Below, piece by piece: positions 8,688 through 18,429 of a DNA stretch of 64,000 bases. The stretch's first letter is position 1. Each line of letters starts with the position of its first letter. The notes under the pieces were generated by a model. The model searched no databases. It saw only the letters and a list, made by a program, of their open reading frames with translations, and was not told the DNA's origin. The stretch covers positions 62,001-126,000 of the forward strand of contig CAZZCG010000001.1 of NCBI GenBank assembly GCA_964653145.1. Reading direction: 5' to 3'. Origin of the DNA: Pseudocalidococcus sp964653145. Its GTDB lineage: Bacteria > Cyanobacteriota > Cyanobacteriia > Thermosynechococcales > Thermosynechococcaceae. Both the position numbers and the translations under genes were made by a program.

Positions 8688-9983
8688 CTACGACTGTTTC
8701 ACTGTAGGGGCTTGGGCTGCTAAGGACTGGCGTAACTGTTCCGGTGCTTGCAATAATTCAGCTTGAGTTAATACCTGCTGCTCACTGCTCTGCAGCCATT
8801 TGAGTTGAACGGTTTGTTGCTCAGCTTCACTCTCCCCCAAAATTAAACAGGCTAAAGCCCCGCTGCGATCCGCTCGTTTGAGTTGTTTCCCAAAGGCACT
8901 CCCACTGAAATCCTGCTCAACCCGAAACCCTAAGTGCCTGAGCTTTTGGGCCAGAGCAAGGGCCTGACGTTCCGCCCTCTCTCCCCGGGTAACTAAATAA
9001 AAGTCGAGGTGTGATTGTGCAGTTTCGCCCTGGGCCTGGAGCAGTAAAATCAGCCTTTCTAGCCCCATGGCCCATCCCACGGCTGGAGTTTCCGGGCCCC
9101 CCAGTTCATTGACGAGATGATCGTAACGCCCCCCGCCACAAACGGTTCCTTCTTGGTTGAGGGCTAGGGTTTGAAACTCAAATGCAGTGTGGGTGTAGTA
9201 ATCCAGACCCCGCACCAGGCGCGGATTCAGTTGGTAGGGAATTCCCAAATCTCCCAGGTAGGTTTGTACGGTTTCAAAGTGTTGCGCTGATTCCGGTGCC
9301 AGAAAATCAAGCAGTTGGGGCGCGTCTTGGACAATGGCCTGGGTTTTGGCATCTTTGCTATCCAGTATCCGCAGGGGATTTCGGTCTAATCGCTGCTGAG
9401 AATCTGTATCTAAATCGGCTCGATAGGGTGTGAGAAAGTCCACTAAGGCTTGGCGATAGAGACGGCGATCGGCGCGACTGCCAACGGAATTGAGCATCAA
9501 GACTAATTCCCCCAGGCCCAGCGCTTTGAGGATATCCAAGCCTAGAGCAATCACCTCTGCATCGGCGCGGGGAGAACCTGTACCAATTAATTCCAACCCC
9601 AACTGATGAAACTGCCGATATCGTCCGGCTTGGGGCCTTTCGTAGCGAAACATCGGTCCACAATACCATAGCCGCTGGACTCCTCCCTGGGCCTGGAAAC
9701 CATGTTCAATGTAGGCGCGGACAACACTGGCTGTTCCCTCAGGACGTAGGGTTAATGAGCGCCCCCCCCGATCCGCAAAGGTGTACATTTCCTTGCCGAC
9801 GATATCTGTTGCTTCGCCAATTCCCCGATGAAAAAGCTCTGTCTGCTCAAATAAAGGAGTGCGAATTTCCTTGAAAGCCGCCTGTTGGAGAATTTTCTCG
9901 GCTACTAATTCAATTTGATTCCAAAGAGAAACTTCCGTGGGTAGGATATCCCTTGTGCCCCGCGGTGCCTGAATGCCTGTCAT
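8688..9983 (-). CDS. hisS: Histidine--tRNA ligase
   Basis: 431-residue class II aminoacyl-tRNA synthetase charging tRNA-His in the cytoplasm. Motif 2 region TLRPEGTASVVRAYIEHG and the histidine-binding motifs LVRGLDYYTHTAFEF and CGGGRYDHLV are visible, followed by motif 3 GWAMGLERL and an anticodon-binding domain (about residues 325-420). Start ATG at 9983 gives MTGIQAPRGTRDILP, typical of the family. Convergent with the preceding plus-strand gene (20-base gap). Confidence 0.97.
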   Translation of the reverse strand: MTGIQAPRGTRDILPTEVSLWNQIELVAEKILQQAAFKEIRTPLFEQTELFHRGIGEATDIVGKEMYTFADRGGRSLTLRPEGTASVVRAYIEHGFQAQGGVQRLWYCGPMFRYERPQAGRYRQFHQLGLELIGTGSPRADAEVIALGLDILKALGLGELVLMLNSVGSRADRRLYRQALVDFLTPYRADLDTDSQQRLDRNPLRILDSKDAKTQAIVQDAPQLLDFLAPESAQHFETVQTYLGDLGIPYQLNPRLVRGLDYYTHTAFEFQTLALNQEGTVCGGGRYDHLVNELGGPETPAVGWAMGLERLILLLQAQGETAQSHLDFYLVTRGERAERQALALAQKLRHLGFRVEQDFSGSAFGKQLKRADRSGALACLILGESEAEQQTVQLKWLQSSEQQVLTQAELLQAPEQLRQSLAAQAPTVKQS

Positions 9984-10329
9984 TGCTATGCTGAATCACT
10001 TCAACTACCGTAACATGAGACGTTTAGTCCCATAACTTTAGGCTAAAGGATGGGAATTCACAGACCTGAGAAATTGTCTCCTCGGGCACGGTAGTCTAAT
10101 TAAAAACATTTAATGCTTATCCAAAGGCTTTGGCAGTTAGCAAAAAGAACAAACCATGGGCTTAAGAAAGTATCTAAATACCCCCATTGAATGTCAACTA
10201 AAAGGGTCAATTAAGTACGGCTCTGGGAAGGCCAATATTCCCGCTCCTCAACCGATTGACAAATTGCCAATGGCAGAATGACGAGATCAACATAATCGTG
10301 ACCTACAGGCATTAATGGGGGCATAGGCC
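9984..10329. other. Intergenic region, 346 bases
   Basis: Lies upstream of hisS and downstream of the small minus-strand gene at 10330. It presumably contains the hisS promoter (minus strand). I see no open frame, hairpin with a T-run, tRNA or repeat that I can support. Confidence 0.4.
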
Positions 10330-10458
10330 TCAGTGTTTTGCGGTGCTACCCGTATAGGGCTGAACACCAGTGGCGGGATAATCATCCTTGGCAGGTGTGA
10401 AAATTCGCCCACAGGCTTCAAATAACTGATGCATGGCCTGTTTGATTCCATTCAACAT
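10330..10458 (-). CDS. Small protein of 42 residues, function unknown
   Basis: Starts at ATG 10458 (MLNGIKQAMHQLFEACGRIF), preceded by GGGAG about 8 bases upstream, a convincing ribosome-binding site. An upstream in-frame ATG at 10539 lacks one. The C-terminal half is PAKDDYPATGVQPYTG followed by STAKH: an amphipathic N-terminal helix and a Pro/Gly-rich acidic tail. The pattern reminds me of short conserved cyanobacterial hypothetical proteins, but I cannot name a family. No transmembrane segment. Confidence 0.5.
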   Translation of the reverse strand: MLNGIKQAMHQLFEACGRIFTPAKDDYPATGVQPYTGSTAKH

Positions 10459-10864
10459 AACCTTGCTCCCGAAGTGATTCGTTACCTTAATCTTAAAAGT
10501 CGAAATTGAATTATGAGAGAGTCCGTGATATTTCTTCACTAGATTGCGATTTGTTTTGCTTAATTTCCCAAGATTTTGTAATGTAATTTTTCTCTGAGCT
10601 TTACTGCGAAACTTAAATGGATAGTCCCGTTCTTTGGGTTGAGATGTCGCGGTTTCCCAGTTTTTCGGTTCGCTTATTCCTTCATGGCTTTGAATACTTG
10701 AATAGAGCCTATTTCTGATCCATGGAAAGCCTCCCTGTTACAGTTAACCCTATAAATTCACAACGATTGCTTGCGCTCCACCTAGGGGGCTTCCGGGACA
10801 AATCTTAAATTTGGGAACTGCCCAACCCTCAAATGGACAAGGTCGGCTAGCAACATTTCAGGAT
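10459..10864. other. Intergenic region, 406 bases
   Basis: Between the small gene (ending its start at 10458) and the DUF3110 gene (stop at 10865), both on the minus strand. It should hold the promoter of the small gene. It is AT-richer than neighbouring genes. No open frame of interest, tRNA, or repeat array was recognised. Confidence 0.4.
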
Positions 10865-11275
10865 TTACAATAGCTTTTCCAGTCGCCGCCGGAGAGCATC
10901 TAATTCCGGGTTATCAATTTCTAGGGTTTCAAACTCAGAGACATCCGTAAAAATATCTTCTTTTTCCCAATCCGTTTCATCGACATTGCGCTCCGGTGGG
11001 CTTAGGAATAGTCGCTCGGCATCGGTACTGGGCATAAATCCAGCGGGTACAAGCTGGTAGTCATAGTCCGCGGCTTGGCAAAAGTCAGCGATCTCCTGCT
11101 CATCCACCGCAATCACACTGGGGGCATGGAAATCCTGTGCTTCCAATAGCAGGGCATAGCGAGTGGCATCATCCTCATCCGCGAACATGAGAATCAAATT
11201 TCTAGAGCCCAATTGTAGGGAGTGAATTCCTTCGTGATCGGTACCCGGGTTAAACAACAAGACATAAACGCGCAT
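10865..11275 (-). CDS. DUF3110-type cyanobacterial protein
   Basis: 136 residues from ATG at 11275 (MRVYVLLFNPGTDHEGIHSLQ); the in-frame extension to 11449 has no family similarity. The first 85 residues match my recollection of DUF3110, a small cyanobacterial/plastid domain: GTDHEGIHSLQ, LMFADEDDATRYALLLEAQDF and the acidic VDEQEIADFC. The C-terminal 45 residues are strongly acidic (DETDWEKEDIF, DNPELDALRRRLEKLL). Divergent from hemH with a 201-base gap. Biochemical function unknown. Confidence 0.8.
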   Translation of the reverse strand: MRVYVLLFNPGTDHEGIHSLQLGSRNLILMFADEDDATRYALLLEAQDFHAPSVIAVDEQEIADFCQAADYDYQLVPAGFMPSTDAERLFLSPPERNVDETDWEKEDIFTDVSEFETLEIDNPELDALRRRLEKLL

Positions 11276-11476
11276 AGGTGCCAGTTGAACGCATGCAGAT
11301 AAGTCCAGTGTACTGACCCCCAGGCCTGGAGGGCTTCCCCAGATGACGATTTTAGGACTGTGCGGCAATCTCACCATTTTGTTAAGAACTGTAATGCCCT
11401 GGATGGGAGTGACCAGGCCCAGTCTGCTTATTGTTAAAATCGGTAACAAAGATGAAATCTTGGGTAATTAGGGACT

Positions 11477-12640
11477 ATGGGGCGTGTTGGTGTTTTGCTT
11501 CTCAACTTGGGCGGGCCGGATACCCTTGCCGATGTGCGTCCCTTTCTTTACAACCTGTTTTCCGATCCCGAAATTATTCGTTTGCCGTTTCGATGGTTAC
11601 AAAAACCCCTGGCCTGGCTAATTGCCACTCGTCGCGCTAAAACTTCCCAGGCCAACTATGCCGAGATTGGGGGTGGTTCACCCTTACGGCAAATTACGGA
11701 AGAGCAGGCCGTGGCGTTAAATAAATCATTGGCAGCCCAGGGGGTTGAGGCCGAAATCTACATTGGTATGCGCTATTGGCATCCATTCACGGAAGCTGCA
11801 CTGGCGGATATTAAACGGGATGGAGTCGAAGAACTGGTAATTTTGCCTCTCTACCCACAGTTTTCCATCAGTACAAGCGGCTCCAGTTTCCGTTTAATCG
11901 AATCCATCTGGCAGGATGATCCGGAACTGCAAAAAATCAAGTACACCCTCATCCCCTCGTGGTTCAATAATCCTGGCTATATCCAGGCCATGGTGTCGTT
12001 GTTGCGACAAGAGCTCGATCAACTGCCAGAACCTGACGAAGCCACCATCTTTTTTAGCGCCCATGGAGTCCCAGTGAGTTATGTCACGGAGGAAGGGGAT
12101 CCCTATCAGGCCGAGATTGAAGCTTGTGTCCATCTGATCATGAAAGCCCTAGATCGTCCGAACCCCCACATCTTGGCCTACCAAAGTCGAGTTGGCCCGG
12201 TGGAATGGCTCAAACCCTATACAGAAGATGTGATTCCAGAATTAGCCGCTTCTGGGGTTAAAACCCTTGTGGTGGTTCCCATCAGTTTCATTTCCGAGCA
12301 CATTGAAACCCTCCAGGAAATTGATATGGAATACCGGGAATTAGCGGAGGAATCTGGAATTCATACCTTCCGTCGGGTTCCAGCTTTGAATACTCATCCA
12401 GACTTTATTTCAGGCTTGGCTTCATTAATCCAGGATGCCCTCGCCGCCCCTCCCTACACCTTTGCCCAAGTCACCCATCCCCGCAAACAATTCAAGCTCT
12501 ATCCACAGGAGCGCTGGGAATGGGGGATGACCTCGGCGGCGGAAGTCTGGAATGGTCGTCTTGCGATGATTGGTTTTATTGCCCTGTTAATTGAATTGAT
12601 CAGTGGTCAGGGGCCGTTACACATGGTGGGTTTACTGTAG
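11477..12640 (+). CDS. hemH: Ferrochelatase with C-terminal CAB-like segment
   Basis: 387 residues. Inserts Fe2+ into protoporphyrin IX, the last step of haem synthesis. MGRVGVLLLNLGGPD, the GGGSPLRQIT loop, the catalytic His region FSAHGVPVSYV and the conserved Glu in SFISEHIETL are visible. After about residue 335 a linker leads to a chlorophyll-binding-like helix with the motif WNGRLAMIGF, as in cyanobacterial and plastid type II ferrochelatases, where this segment influences dimerisation and pigment coordination. Start chosen because the GxLLLNLGGPD motif lies directly at the N-terminus. Confidence 0.97.
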   Translation: MGRVGVLLLNLGGPDTLADVRPFLYNLFSDPEIIRLPFRWLQKPLAWLIATRRAKTSQANYAEIGGGSPLRQITEEQAVALNKSLAAQGVEAEIYIGMRYWHPFTEAALADIKRDGVEELVILPLYPQFSISTSGSSFRLIESIWQDDPELQKIKYTLIPSWFNNPGYIQAMVSLLRQELDQLPEPDEATIFFSAHGVPVSYVTEEGDPYQAEIEACVHLIMKALDRPNPHILAYQSRVGPVEWLKPYTEDVIPELAASGVKTLVVVPISFISEHIETLQEIDMEYRELAEESGIHTFRRVPALNTHPDFISGLASLIQDALAAPPYTFAQVTHPRKQFKLYPQERWEWGMTSAAEVWNGRLAMIGFIALLIELISGQGPLHMVGLL

Positions 12641-12730
12641 GTATTGCCCCCTCAGCATTGGATTTAGATGGGGAATTGGAACTTCCGAAGCTGATCCATC
12701 TGTCTGGTTGTTGTTGACTCCTGCTCACCC

Positions 12731-15700
12731 ATGACTGTTTCTCCCCCAACACCAACGGCCATGTCCTACCAAGTGGGGGGAAGTTTACCAACTGCGGCGG
12801 CCACCTATGTCCCTCGCTTAGCAGACCAGGCCCTATGGGCAGGCTTGTTGGCGGGTGAATTTTGCTACGTCCTCAACGCTCGGCAAATGGGTAAATCCAG
12901 CTTACGGGTTCAGGTCATGCAACGGTTACAGGCGGTGGGGGTGGCCTGTGCGGCAGTGGATATTACGAAAATTGGCAGCCAAAACATCAACAGTGATCAA
13001 TGGTATGCCAGTCTAATTGGGGCCCTGGTGCAGGGGTTTGGCCTGGGGGATCGGTTCCAGTTGCGGGCCTGGTGGCGAGAACGGCAATACCTCTCTCCGG
13101 TGCAACGATTGGGGGATTTTATTGAAACCGTCCTCCTCGAGTTGATCCCCACTCCCCTAGTCATTTTCATTGATGAAATTGATAGCCTGCTGAGTTTGCC
13201 CTTTGCCACCGATGATTTTTTTACCTGGATGCGGGCTTGCTACAACCAACGGGTCGACTCTCCAGCCTTTCAAAGGTTGACCTTTGCGCTTTTGGGGGTG
13301 ACAACTCCAGCTAATTTAATCCAAGATAAGCAACGGACTCCCTTCAACATTGGTCGAGCCATTCCCCTCGATGGTTTAACCCTACCCGCCGCCAGTCCCT
13401 TGGCCCAAGGCTTAGTCCCCTTCAGTGAGCATCCCGAAATCCTCCTCCAAGCCATTCTTGATTGGACTGGTGGACAACCCTTTCTCACCCAAAAACTTTG
13501 CCGCCTGGCCCAGCAACATTTGCCGCATCCAATTCCCCCAGGCCAGGAAACCACCGCCATTGCCCAATTAGTCCAAACCCACATCCTGGCCGATTGGGAA
13601 CACCACGACGAACCAGAACACCTAAAAACCATCCGCAACCGGATTTTGGCGAATGAGCAGCGGGCTGGGCGAATTCTTGGGCTCTATCAACAGTTGTTAC
13701 AGCGGGGGGCGATTCCGGCCGATGACAGTAGTGAACAAATTGAATTGCGACTGACGGGCTTGGTCTCCTATCAACAGGGGGTGCTGCGGGTCTTCAATCC
13801 CATCTATGAAAATGTGTTCGACTTAGCTTGGGTTGAGTTTCAACTGGCCCAACTCCGGCCCTATGGGGTTTTGCTCCAGGCCTGGGTTGATTCCGGCTGC
13901 CAAGATACTTCTCGGTTGCTGCGGGGTGAAAGTTTAAAGGAAGCCTTGGCCTGGGCCAGCGATAAAAGTCTTGGAGATCAGGACTATCAATTTTTGGCGG
14001 CCTCCCAGGACTGGCAACAACAGGAAACCCAGCGCACTCTTTTAATTGAACGTCAAGAAAAACAGGCCATGGCCGCTGCAAACCGAATTCTCAGTCGGGC
14101 CAGTCGTCAAGCCAAGCGTCTGGTATTAATTGCCGGGATTAGCCTGGGGGTTGTTTCCGTGGTGGCGGTGATTGTTGGTACTGGACTGGTGCGGACTAGT
14201 CAAGAGCTACAAAACACCCAAGCAAGCCTAACCCTCGAGCAGGAAAGCATCAATATTTTGGCCCAATTTCCGGCCCAACCCCTGTCTTCTCTGGTGGCCG
14301 CCATTAACAATGGGCGTGAGTTGTACCAAATCGCAGCCAATCAACCCCTCAGTCATTACCCGACCACCCGCCCAATCCTGACCCTCAACACCATCCTCAC
14401 CTCAATCCTGGCCCGGAACACCTGGGAAATCCCTGAAACCTTGGTGGGCAGTAGTATTACCCGAACGGGACAAATTTTGACGGTTTTAGCCAACGGACAG
14501 ATGCAATTCTGGAGTCCCCAGGGGGAAAAGGTCAATCAGCTCCAACTCTCATCTGGGCGAATTCGCGGCATCCGTCATGATCTGGCCACGGATCGACTGG
14601 CAATTTTGACGCAGACTGGGCGGGGAGAAGTTTGGGGATGGCCCTCAACCACCACCGATAGACTCCCCCGGAAGCTTTTTGACTTAGAGGGACTTGCCAA
14701 GGGCCTGGTGAGCTTTAAATTTGCCCCTGAAACCCCTTCGATGGCTGGAATTGATAGTCATGGTCAGGTCTATGTTTGGGGTAACTCCGGTAATCTCCAG
14801 GCCCAATTTCCCAGCCATCGTGGTACAGGTTACAGTCTTGCCTATGCCCCAGATGGAGAAACCTTAGCCACTGCCGGGAGTGATGGGTACATTCGCCTTT
14901 GGAGTCTGGAGGGGGAAGCGCAGGGGGCCTGGAAGGTGGCCGTTGCCGCCCCGGTGAGTGCCCGCAGTATTACCTATGTCACGGCCACAACTCTCGTGGG
15001 GGTTGGTGAGGATGGTATCCTACGCATCTGGAACACCAATGGTCAGCAATTGAATCAATGGCGAGTCAGTGTCACCCCAGCCTATTTTGTTGGTATCAGC
15101 CCCAATGGCCAAACTCTTTTAACCCTCAGTGAAGACAATATTATTCGCCTCTGGACAATTAATGGACTCCTGAGTGCAGAACTATCTGGTCATGAGCGCT
15201 TTGTCACCCAGGTGGAATTTAACCCGATGGAACAACGCCTAGTCAGTAGTGATCGCAGTGGGCGAATTTTTGTCTGGGACTTGGAAAAAAAAGATTTAGA
15301 TTGGGCCGCCAACCAGGCCAGTATTTGGAACGCGGCTTTTAGTGCCGATGGGGAACGCCTGGCCACCGCTGGAAAAAATGGCAGCATCAAACTTTGGAAC
15401 ATAGAGGGCAAACTCCTTCAACAACTCCAGGCCAGCTCCAGTGGCGTCAACGCCCTCACCTTTTTAAACGAATCCAATCAAATTTTTTGGGGCAGTGAAG
15501 ATGGTCAAGTGGGTCTCTGGGGCCCCAGCGCAACTAATCAACAGCGACTGCACCCCCCCGGAACCGCCATCTATGCCGTTGCCAGTCACCCCCAGGAAGG
15601 ATTTTTGGCCGCCGCCAATAAAAATGGCCAGATTCTGATCTGGGCGAACCCGGAAAACCCTCCCACAGTCCCAACTCCCCAGGCCACACCTCCAGAACCT

Positions 15701-16318
15701 TTAACCATCGAGGCTCACCAAGGGGCCATTTGGAGCTTAAAGTTTCTGCCCCAGGCCGCGCCGGAACCGTTTCGGGATCAACCAGTGGTGGTGAGTACGG
15801 GGCAAGATGGCCAGATTCGATTTTGGCAGGCAAAAACAGGGAAATTACTCCAGGAAATTAGCCCAGGCCACGGATGGTTAACCAGTCTGCAAATTGCTCC
15901 GGATGGCCAGTCTGTAATCGTGGCTGGCGAAGGGGGAATGATCAGTCAGTGGGAACTCAATGGCACCCAAATCCGTCAAATTAAAGGACACTTGAGTAGT
16001 ATTCTCAGTTTGGCTTTGAGTCAGGATGGGCAAATGCTGGCCAGTGTCGCCCAAGATGGCATTGTCCGAGTTTGGGCCCTCAGTGGACAGTTATTGGCCA
16101 CCTATGCAGATCAGTTCGGCACCACCTATAGCTTGGATATTAGTTCCGGGCCCCATCAGCACCTAGTGATTGTCGGTCAAAATGATCGAGTCCATCTAGA
16201 ACCCCTCTACACCTTACCTGAACTGCTCCAGCAAAGTTGCCTCTGGCTTGCGGATTACCGAGTGATTCACGCCGATGCTCAAGCTGCCTGTCCCCCTAGT
16301 GTTGCCGTAAATCCCTAA
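12731..16318 (+). CDS. AAA_35-type ATPase with a WD40 repeat propeller
   Basis: 1195 residues. N-terminal AAA-like domain: SYQVGGSLP, FCYVLNARQMGKSSLRVQ with the P-loop at about residues 51-57, Walker B-like LVIFIDEIDSLLSL near 140, and a predicted winged-helix region to about residue 430. A single transmembrane segment (LVLIAGISLGVVSVVAVIVG) is at about 463-485. From about residue 560 onward there are a dozen or more WD40 blades (for example LATAGSDGYIRLWSLEG, LASVAQDGIVRVWALSG). The layout is that of the cyanobacterial AAA-WD40 signalling-type proteins; the ligand and output are unknown. A second possible start (M11, just before SYQVGG) fits the family equally well. Confidence 0.85.
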   Translation: MTVSPPTPTAMSYQVGGSLPTAAATYVPRLADQALWAGLLAGEFCYVLNARQMGKSSLRVQVMQRLQAVGVACAAVDITKIGSQNINSDQWYASLIGALVQGFGLGDRFQLRAWWRERQYLSPVQRLGDFIETVLLELIPTPLVIFIDEIDSLLSLPFATDDFFTWMRACYNQRVDSPAFQRLTFALLGVTTPANLIQDKQRTPFNIGRAIPLDGLTLPAASPLAQGLVPFSEHPEILLQAILDWTGGQPFLTQKLCRLAQQHLPHPIPPGQETTAIAQLVQTHILADWEHHDEPEHLKTIRNRILANEQRAGRILGLYQQLLQRGAIPADDSSEQIELRLTGLVSYQQGVLRVFNPIYENVFDLAWVEFQLAQLRPYGVLLQAWVDSGCQDTSRLLRGESLKEALAWASDKSLGDQDYQFLAASQDWQQQETQRTLLIERQEKQAMAAANRILSRASRQAKRLVLIAGISLGVVSVVAVIVGTGLVRTSQELQNTQASLTLEQESINILAQFPAQPLSSLVAAINNGRELYQIAANQPLSHYPTTRPILTLNTILTSILARNTWEIPETLVGSSITRTGQILTVLANGQMQFWSPQGEKVNQLQLSSGRIRGIRHDLATDRLAILTQTGRGEVWGWPSTTTDRLPRKLFDLEGLAKGLVSFKFAPETPSMAGIDSHGQVYVWGNSGNLQAQFPSHRGTGYSLAYAPDGETLATAGSDGYIRLWSLEGEAQGAWKVAVAAPVSARSITYVTATTLVGVGEDGILRIWNTNGQQLNQWRVSVTPAYFVGISPNGQTLLTLSEDNIIRLWTINGLLSAELSGHERFVTQVEFNPMEQRLVSSDRSGRIFVWDLEKKDLDWAANQASIWNAAFSADGERLATAGKNGSIKLWNIEGKLLQQLQASSSGVNALTFLNESNQIFWGSEDGQVGLWGPSATNQQRLHPPGTAIYAVASHPQEGFLAAANKNGQILIWANPENPPTVPTPQATPPEPLTIEAHQGAIWSLKFLPQAAPEPFRDQPVVVSTGQDGQIRFWQAKTGKLLQEISPGHGWLTSLQIAPDGQSVIVAGEGGMISQWELNGTQIRQIKGHLSSILSLALSQDGQMLASVAQDGIVRVWALSGQLLATYADQFGTTYSLDISSGPHQHLVIVGQNDRVHLEPLYTLPELLQQSCLWLADYRVIHADAQAACPPSVAVNP

Positions 16319-16380
16319 TGTTGTTTTCCCGTTCTCTCAAATCCCCTACCCTTGTCACTGTTCATTTGGAGGTTATGTCA

Positions 16381-16560
16381 ATGTCTTATCTAATTGCGCT
16401 TGGAATTGGGGCAATTTGCATGGGCCTGGTTAGCGTGTTACTTTGGGCGCGACCCGTAGAAACCCCAAAGGCTCAAGGTTCTGATGCCCCACCCTCCCCA
16501 TCCCTAATCGCCGATGCCCCCCCGCCAGAAAATCAAGGCACCCCTGGCAGCCGCACCTGA
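16381..16560 (+). CDS. Small single-pass membrane protein, function unknown
   Basis: 59 residues from ATG 16381 (MSYLIALGIGAICMGLVSVLLW), with GGAGG at 16368-16372, 8 bases upstream; the ATG at 16375 is only 2 bases from it and so is less likely. One transmembrane helix covers residues 3-22, followed by a Pro-rich hydrophilic tail. It lies 62 bases after the WD40-AAA gene and may be cotranscribed with it. No family recognised. Confidence 0.5.
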   Translation: MSYLIALGIGAICMGLVSVLLWARPVETPKAQGSDAPPSPSLIADAPPPENQGTPGSRT

Positions 16561-17165
16561 GGCTTGAATCCTGCTAAACCGATCACCCTGAACTGGGTTT
16601 TAAATCTGCCATCACTGGGTTGAGGGGCAGCTCGATTTTTCCCTGGGAAATAAACTACAAAATACCGGACTCTTATGGGCATTACTGTTTAGCTCTGAGG
16701 CTTGTATAAGTAGCTCTCAGGGTTTCCCAGGCCTGGTCGAAAAAGCCCCAATAAAGCAACGTGTTCAACTCAGGATGCATTGAAGCTTGCAAAGCTGTAG
16801 GCCTACGAAAATAAGCAAATTATTGCCCAAGTCTCATCTCCAGGAGGCTTTTAAAAATCCAAAGATGTAAAGCACCTAGGTCATTGGACTTATTGGAATT
16901 AATAGTGGCTCGAATTTTGAAAAAATCCCTTCGGCATCAAGAACATCCATACCGTTATGAAGCGATAGCTACAGGACTTCTGATTTGCGCCCTACCCTTT
17001 CGGAATAGTTTGCCTTTTCGGGGATTTGGTGGGCTATGCGGGGGAAAAAATATAGCCCGTTGATTACATATTAAGTGTTTAGTTCAAAAAATATCAACCC
17101 CCCCGACCCGACTGTCACTATTTCTTAATCCGAGGGATGAACTCACAAAACCCTCCCAGATGTTC
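16561..17165. other. Intergenic region, 605 bases, between convergent genes
   Basis: Lies between a plus-strand small gene and the minus-strand homocysteine methyltransferase, so no promoter is required here. It holds an exact CCAGGCCTGG at 16727-16736. A 52-codon frame starting with GTG (16905-17063, plus) exists without a good ribosome-binding site and without recognisable similarity; I do not annotate it. This long convergent gap may be the remains of a lost gene. Confidence 0.4.
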
Positions 17166-18146
17166 CTAGGTTGACAGTCTTCCCTGACTTAACAACGACC
17201 AGGCAATTGGTAAACAGGCCTGGCAGATGGCCTCCACATGGCGATAATCAGTACCACAGCAACCCCCAAGAATTGAAAGGTGGGGCAATTGTGACCTTAA
17301 GTCTTGATAAAGCTGACCAAATTCCCTGGGGTTTCCCGAATCCAGTTCTGTAGATTCGTTCAGTTCGGCATGGCTTTTGCGGGAGGCATTGGCCCGAATA
17401 CCTTTGATCCGTTTCACCCAGGCTGAGTTAGGGGTCAAGGCGTGGGCAAAATGGGTTGGATGGGCACAATTAATCATGAAGCAGAAGGGGCTATGGTCTG
17501 TGGCTGCATCAACTTCTTTAATGGCATCTTCAAGGGATTGCCCCGTGGGTAGTTTGCCATCGGTTTCGACTGTGAAAGAAATTAGAATTGGACAACCTGT
17601 GGCCTGGGCAGCGTGGGCCATGCCAATGGCTTCTTCGGTGTAGTTCACGGTTGCCGCGGTAATTACATCGACTCCAGCCCCAGCTAAGGCCTGGATTTGG
17701 GGGGTGTGGTAGGCTGCGGCCTCAGGGGCAGTCATTTGTGTTTCTGGAATATATCCATCCGCACGGGGGCCAATGCAACCACTGACTAAAATTGGGGTTT
17801 GGGGTGTTTCATACTCCGCTTGGATATGTCGGAGAAACTCCACAGACTTTTGGTTCACAGTCTCTAATTCGCTGGTGGAGTAACCTAGCTTCTGTCCCCA
17901 GTCAGAATTAGCTCGCCAAGTGGGTGTATCCAGCATCAGTCCCAGTTCCCCCGCTTGGGCGATATTGGCAAAGGTGCTGTAGTACCCTTTGAGGAGGTCA
18001 AGGCCTTCAGGGCGGTGAAACAAATCAAAGGAGGCAAATTCCGGTAAATCAATCCCTTTCTCAAAAATGAGTGTGGTTTCCAGGCCCCCATCCGTAATCC
18101 AGAGTTGTTCTGGGTAATCAGCAAGATTTTTCTGAGTAGCTGACAT
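17166..18146 (-). CDS. Homocysteine S-methyltransferase family protein
   Basis: 326 residues. Zn-dependent methyl transfer to homocysteine, giving methionine (often with S-methylmethionine as donor in this family). N-terminal TDGGLETTLIFEKGIDLPEFASF, then VSGCIGPRADGY, and the zinc ligands: Cys in FCMINCAHP (about residue 225) and the pair in LGGCCGTDYRH (about residue 295). The length agrees with stand-alone MmuM/BHMT-like enzymes rather than MetH. No SAM- or SAH-riboswitch was recognised in the 5' region. Confidence in the family is high, in the donor low. Confidence 0.9.
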   Translation of the reverse strand: MSATQKNLADYPEQLWITDGGLETTLIFEKGIDLPEFASFDLFHRPEGLDLLKGYYSTFANIAQAGELGLMLDTPTWRANSDWGQKLGYSTSELETVNQKSVEFLRHIQAEYETPQTPILVSGCIGPRADGYIPETQMTAPEAAAYHTPQIQALAGAGVDVITAATVNYTEEAIGMAHAAQATGCPILISFTVETDGKLPTGQSLEDAIKEVDAATDHSPFCFMINCAHPTHFAHALTPNSAWVKRIKGIRANASRKSHAELNESTELDSGNPREFGQLYQDLRSQLPHLSILGGCCGTDYRHVEAICQACLPIAWSLLSQGRLST

Positions 18147-18429
18147 ACGAACAATTTCCTATGGCGGTCAAATCTCTACTATCCTAGTTCGACCAATGAT
18201 GCACTTCTGTGATCGGGGACAGCGTGATATTGGGGCTAGAATCACCATTTTTCCTAAAATTCCTCCCCTACAATAACGGTAGGAAAAACACCACCGAGCT
18301 TGAAATCACCAATATTCCAAAAAGCGATTCACCTCGGCCTGAATTGGGGAATGGAGTTGAAGCGACCGTTGCGGGGGTTTTAGGTGATTCAGTTGTGTTT
18401 CCAGATCATCTATTGGAGCTGATATAACG

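Noticed and set aside
16905..17063. 52-codon GTG frame on the plus strand
   Set aside because: No ribosome-binding site, no recognised family, and it occurs in a gap between convergent genes; chance is sufficient.
17166..18429. SAM or SAH riboswitch in front of the homocysteine methyltransferase
   Set aside because: I could not identify the conserved core of either class in the leader.
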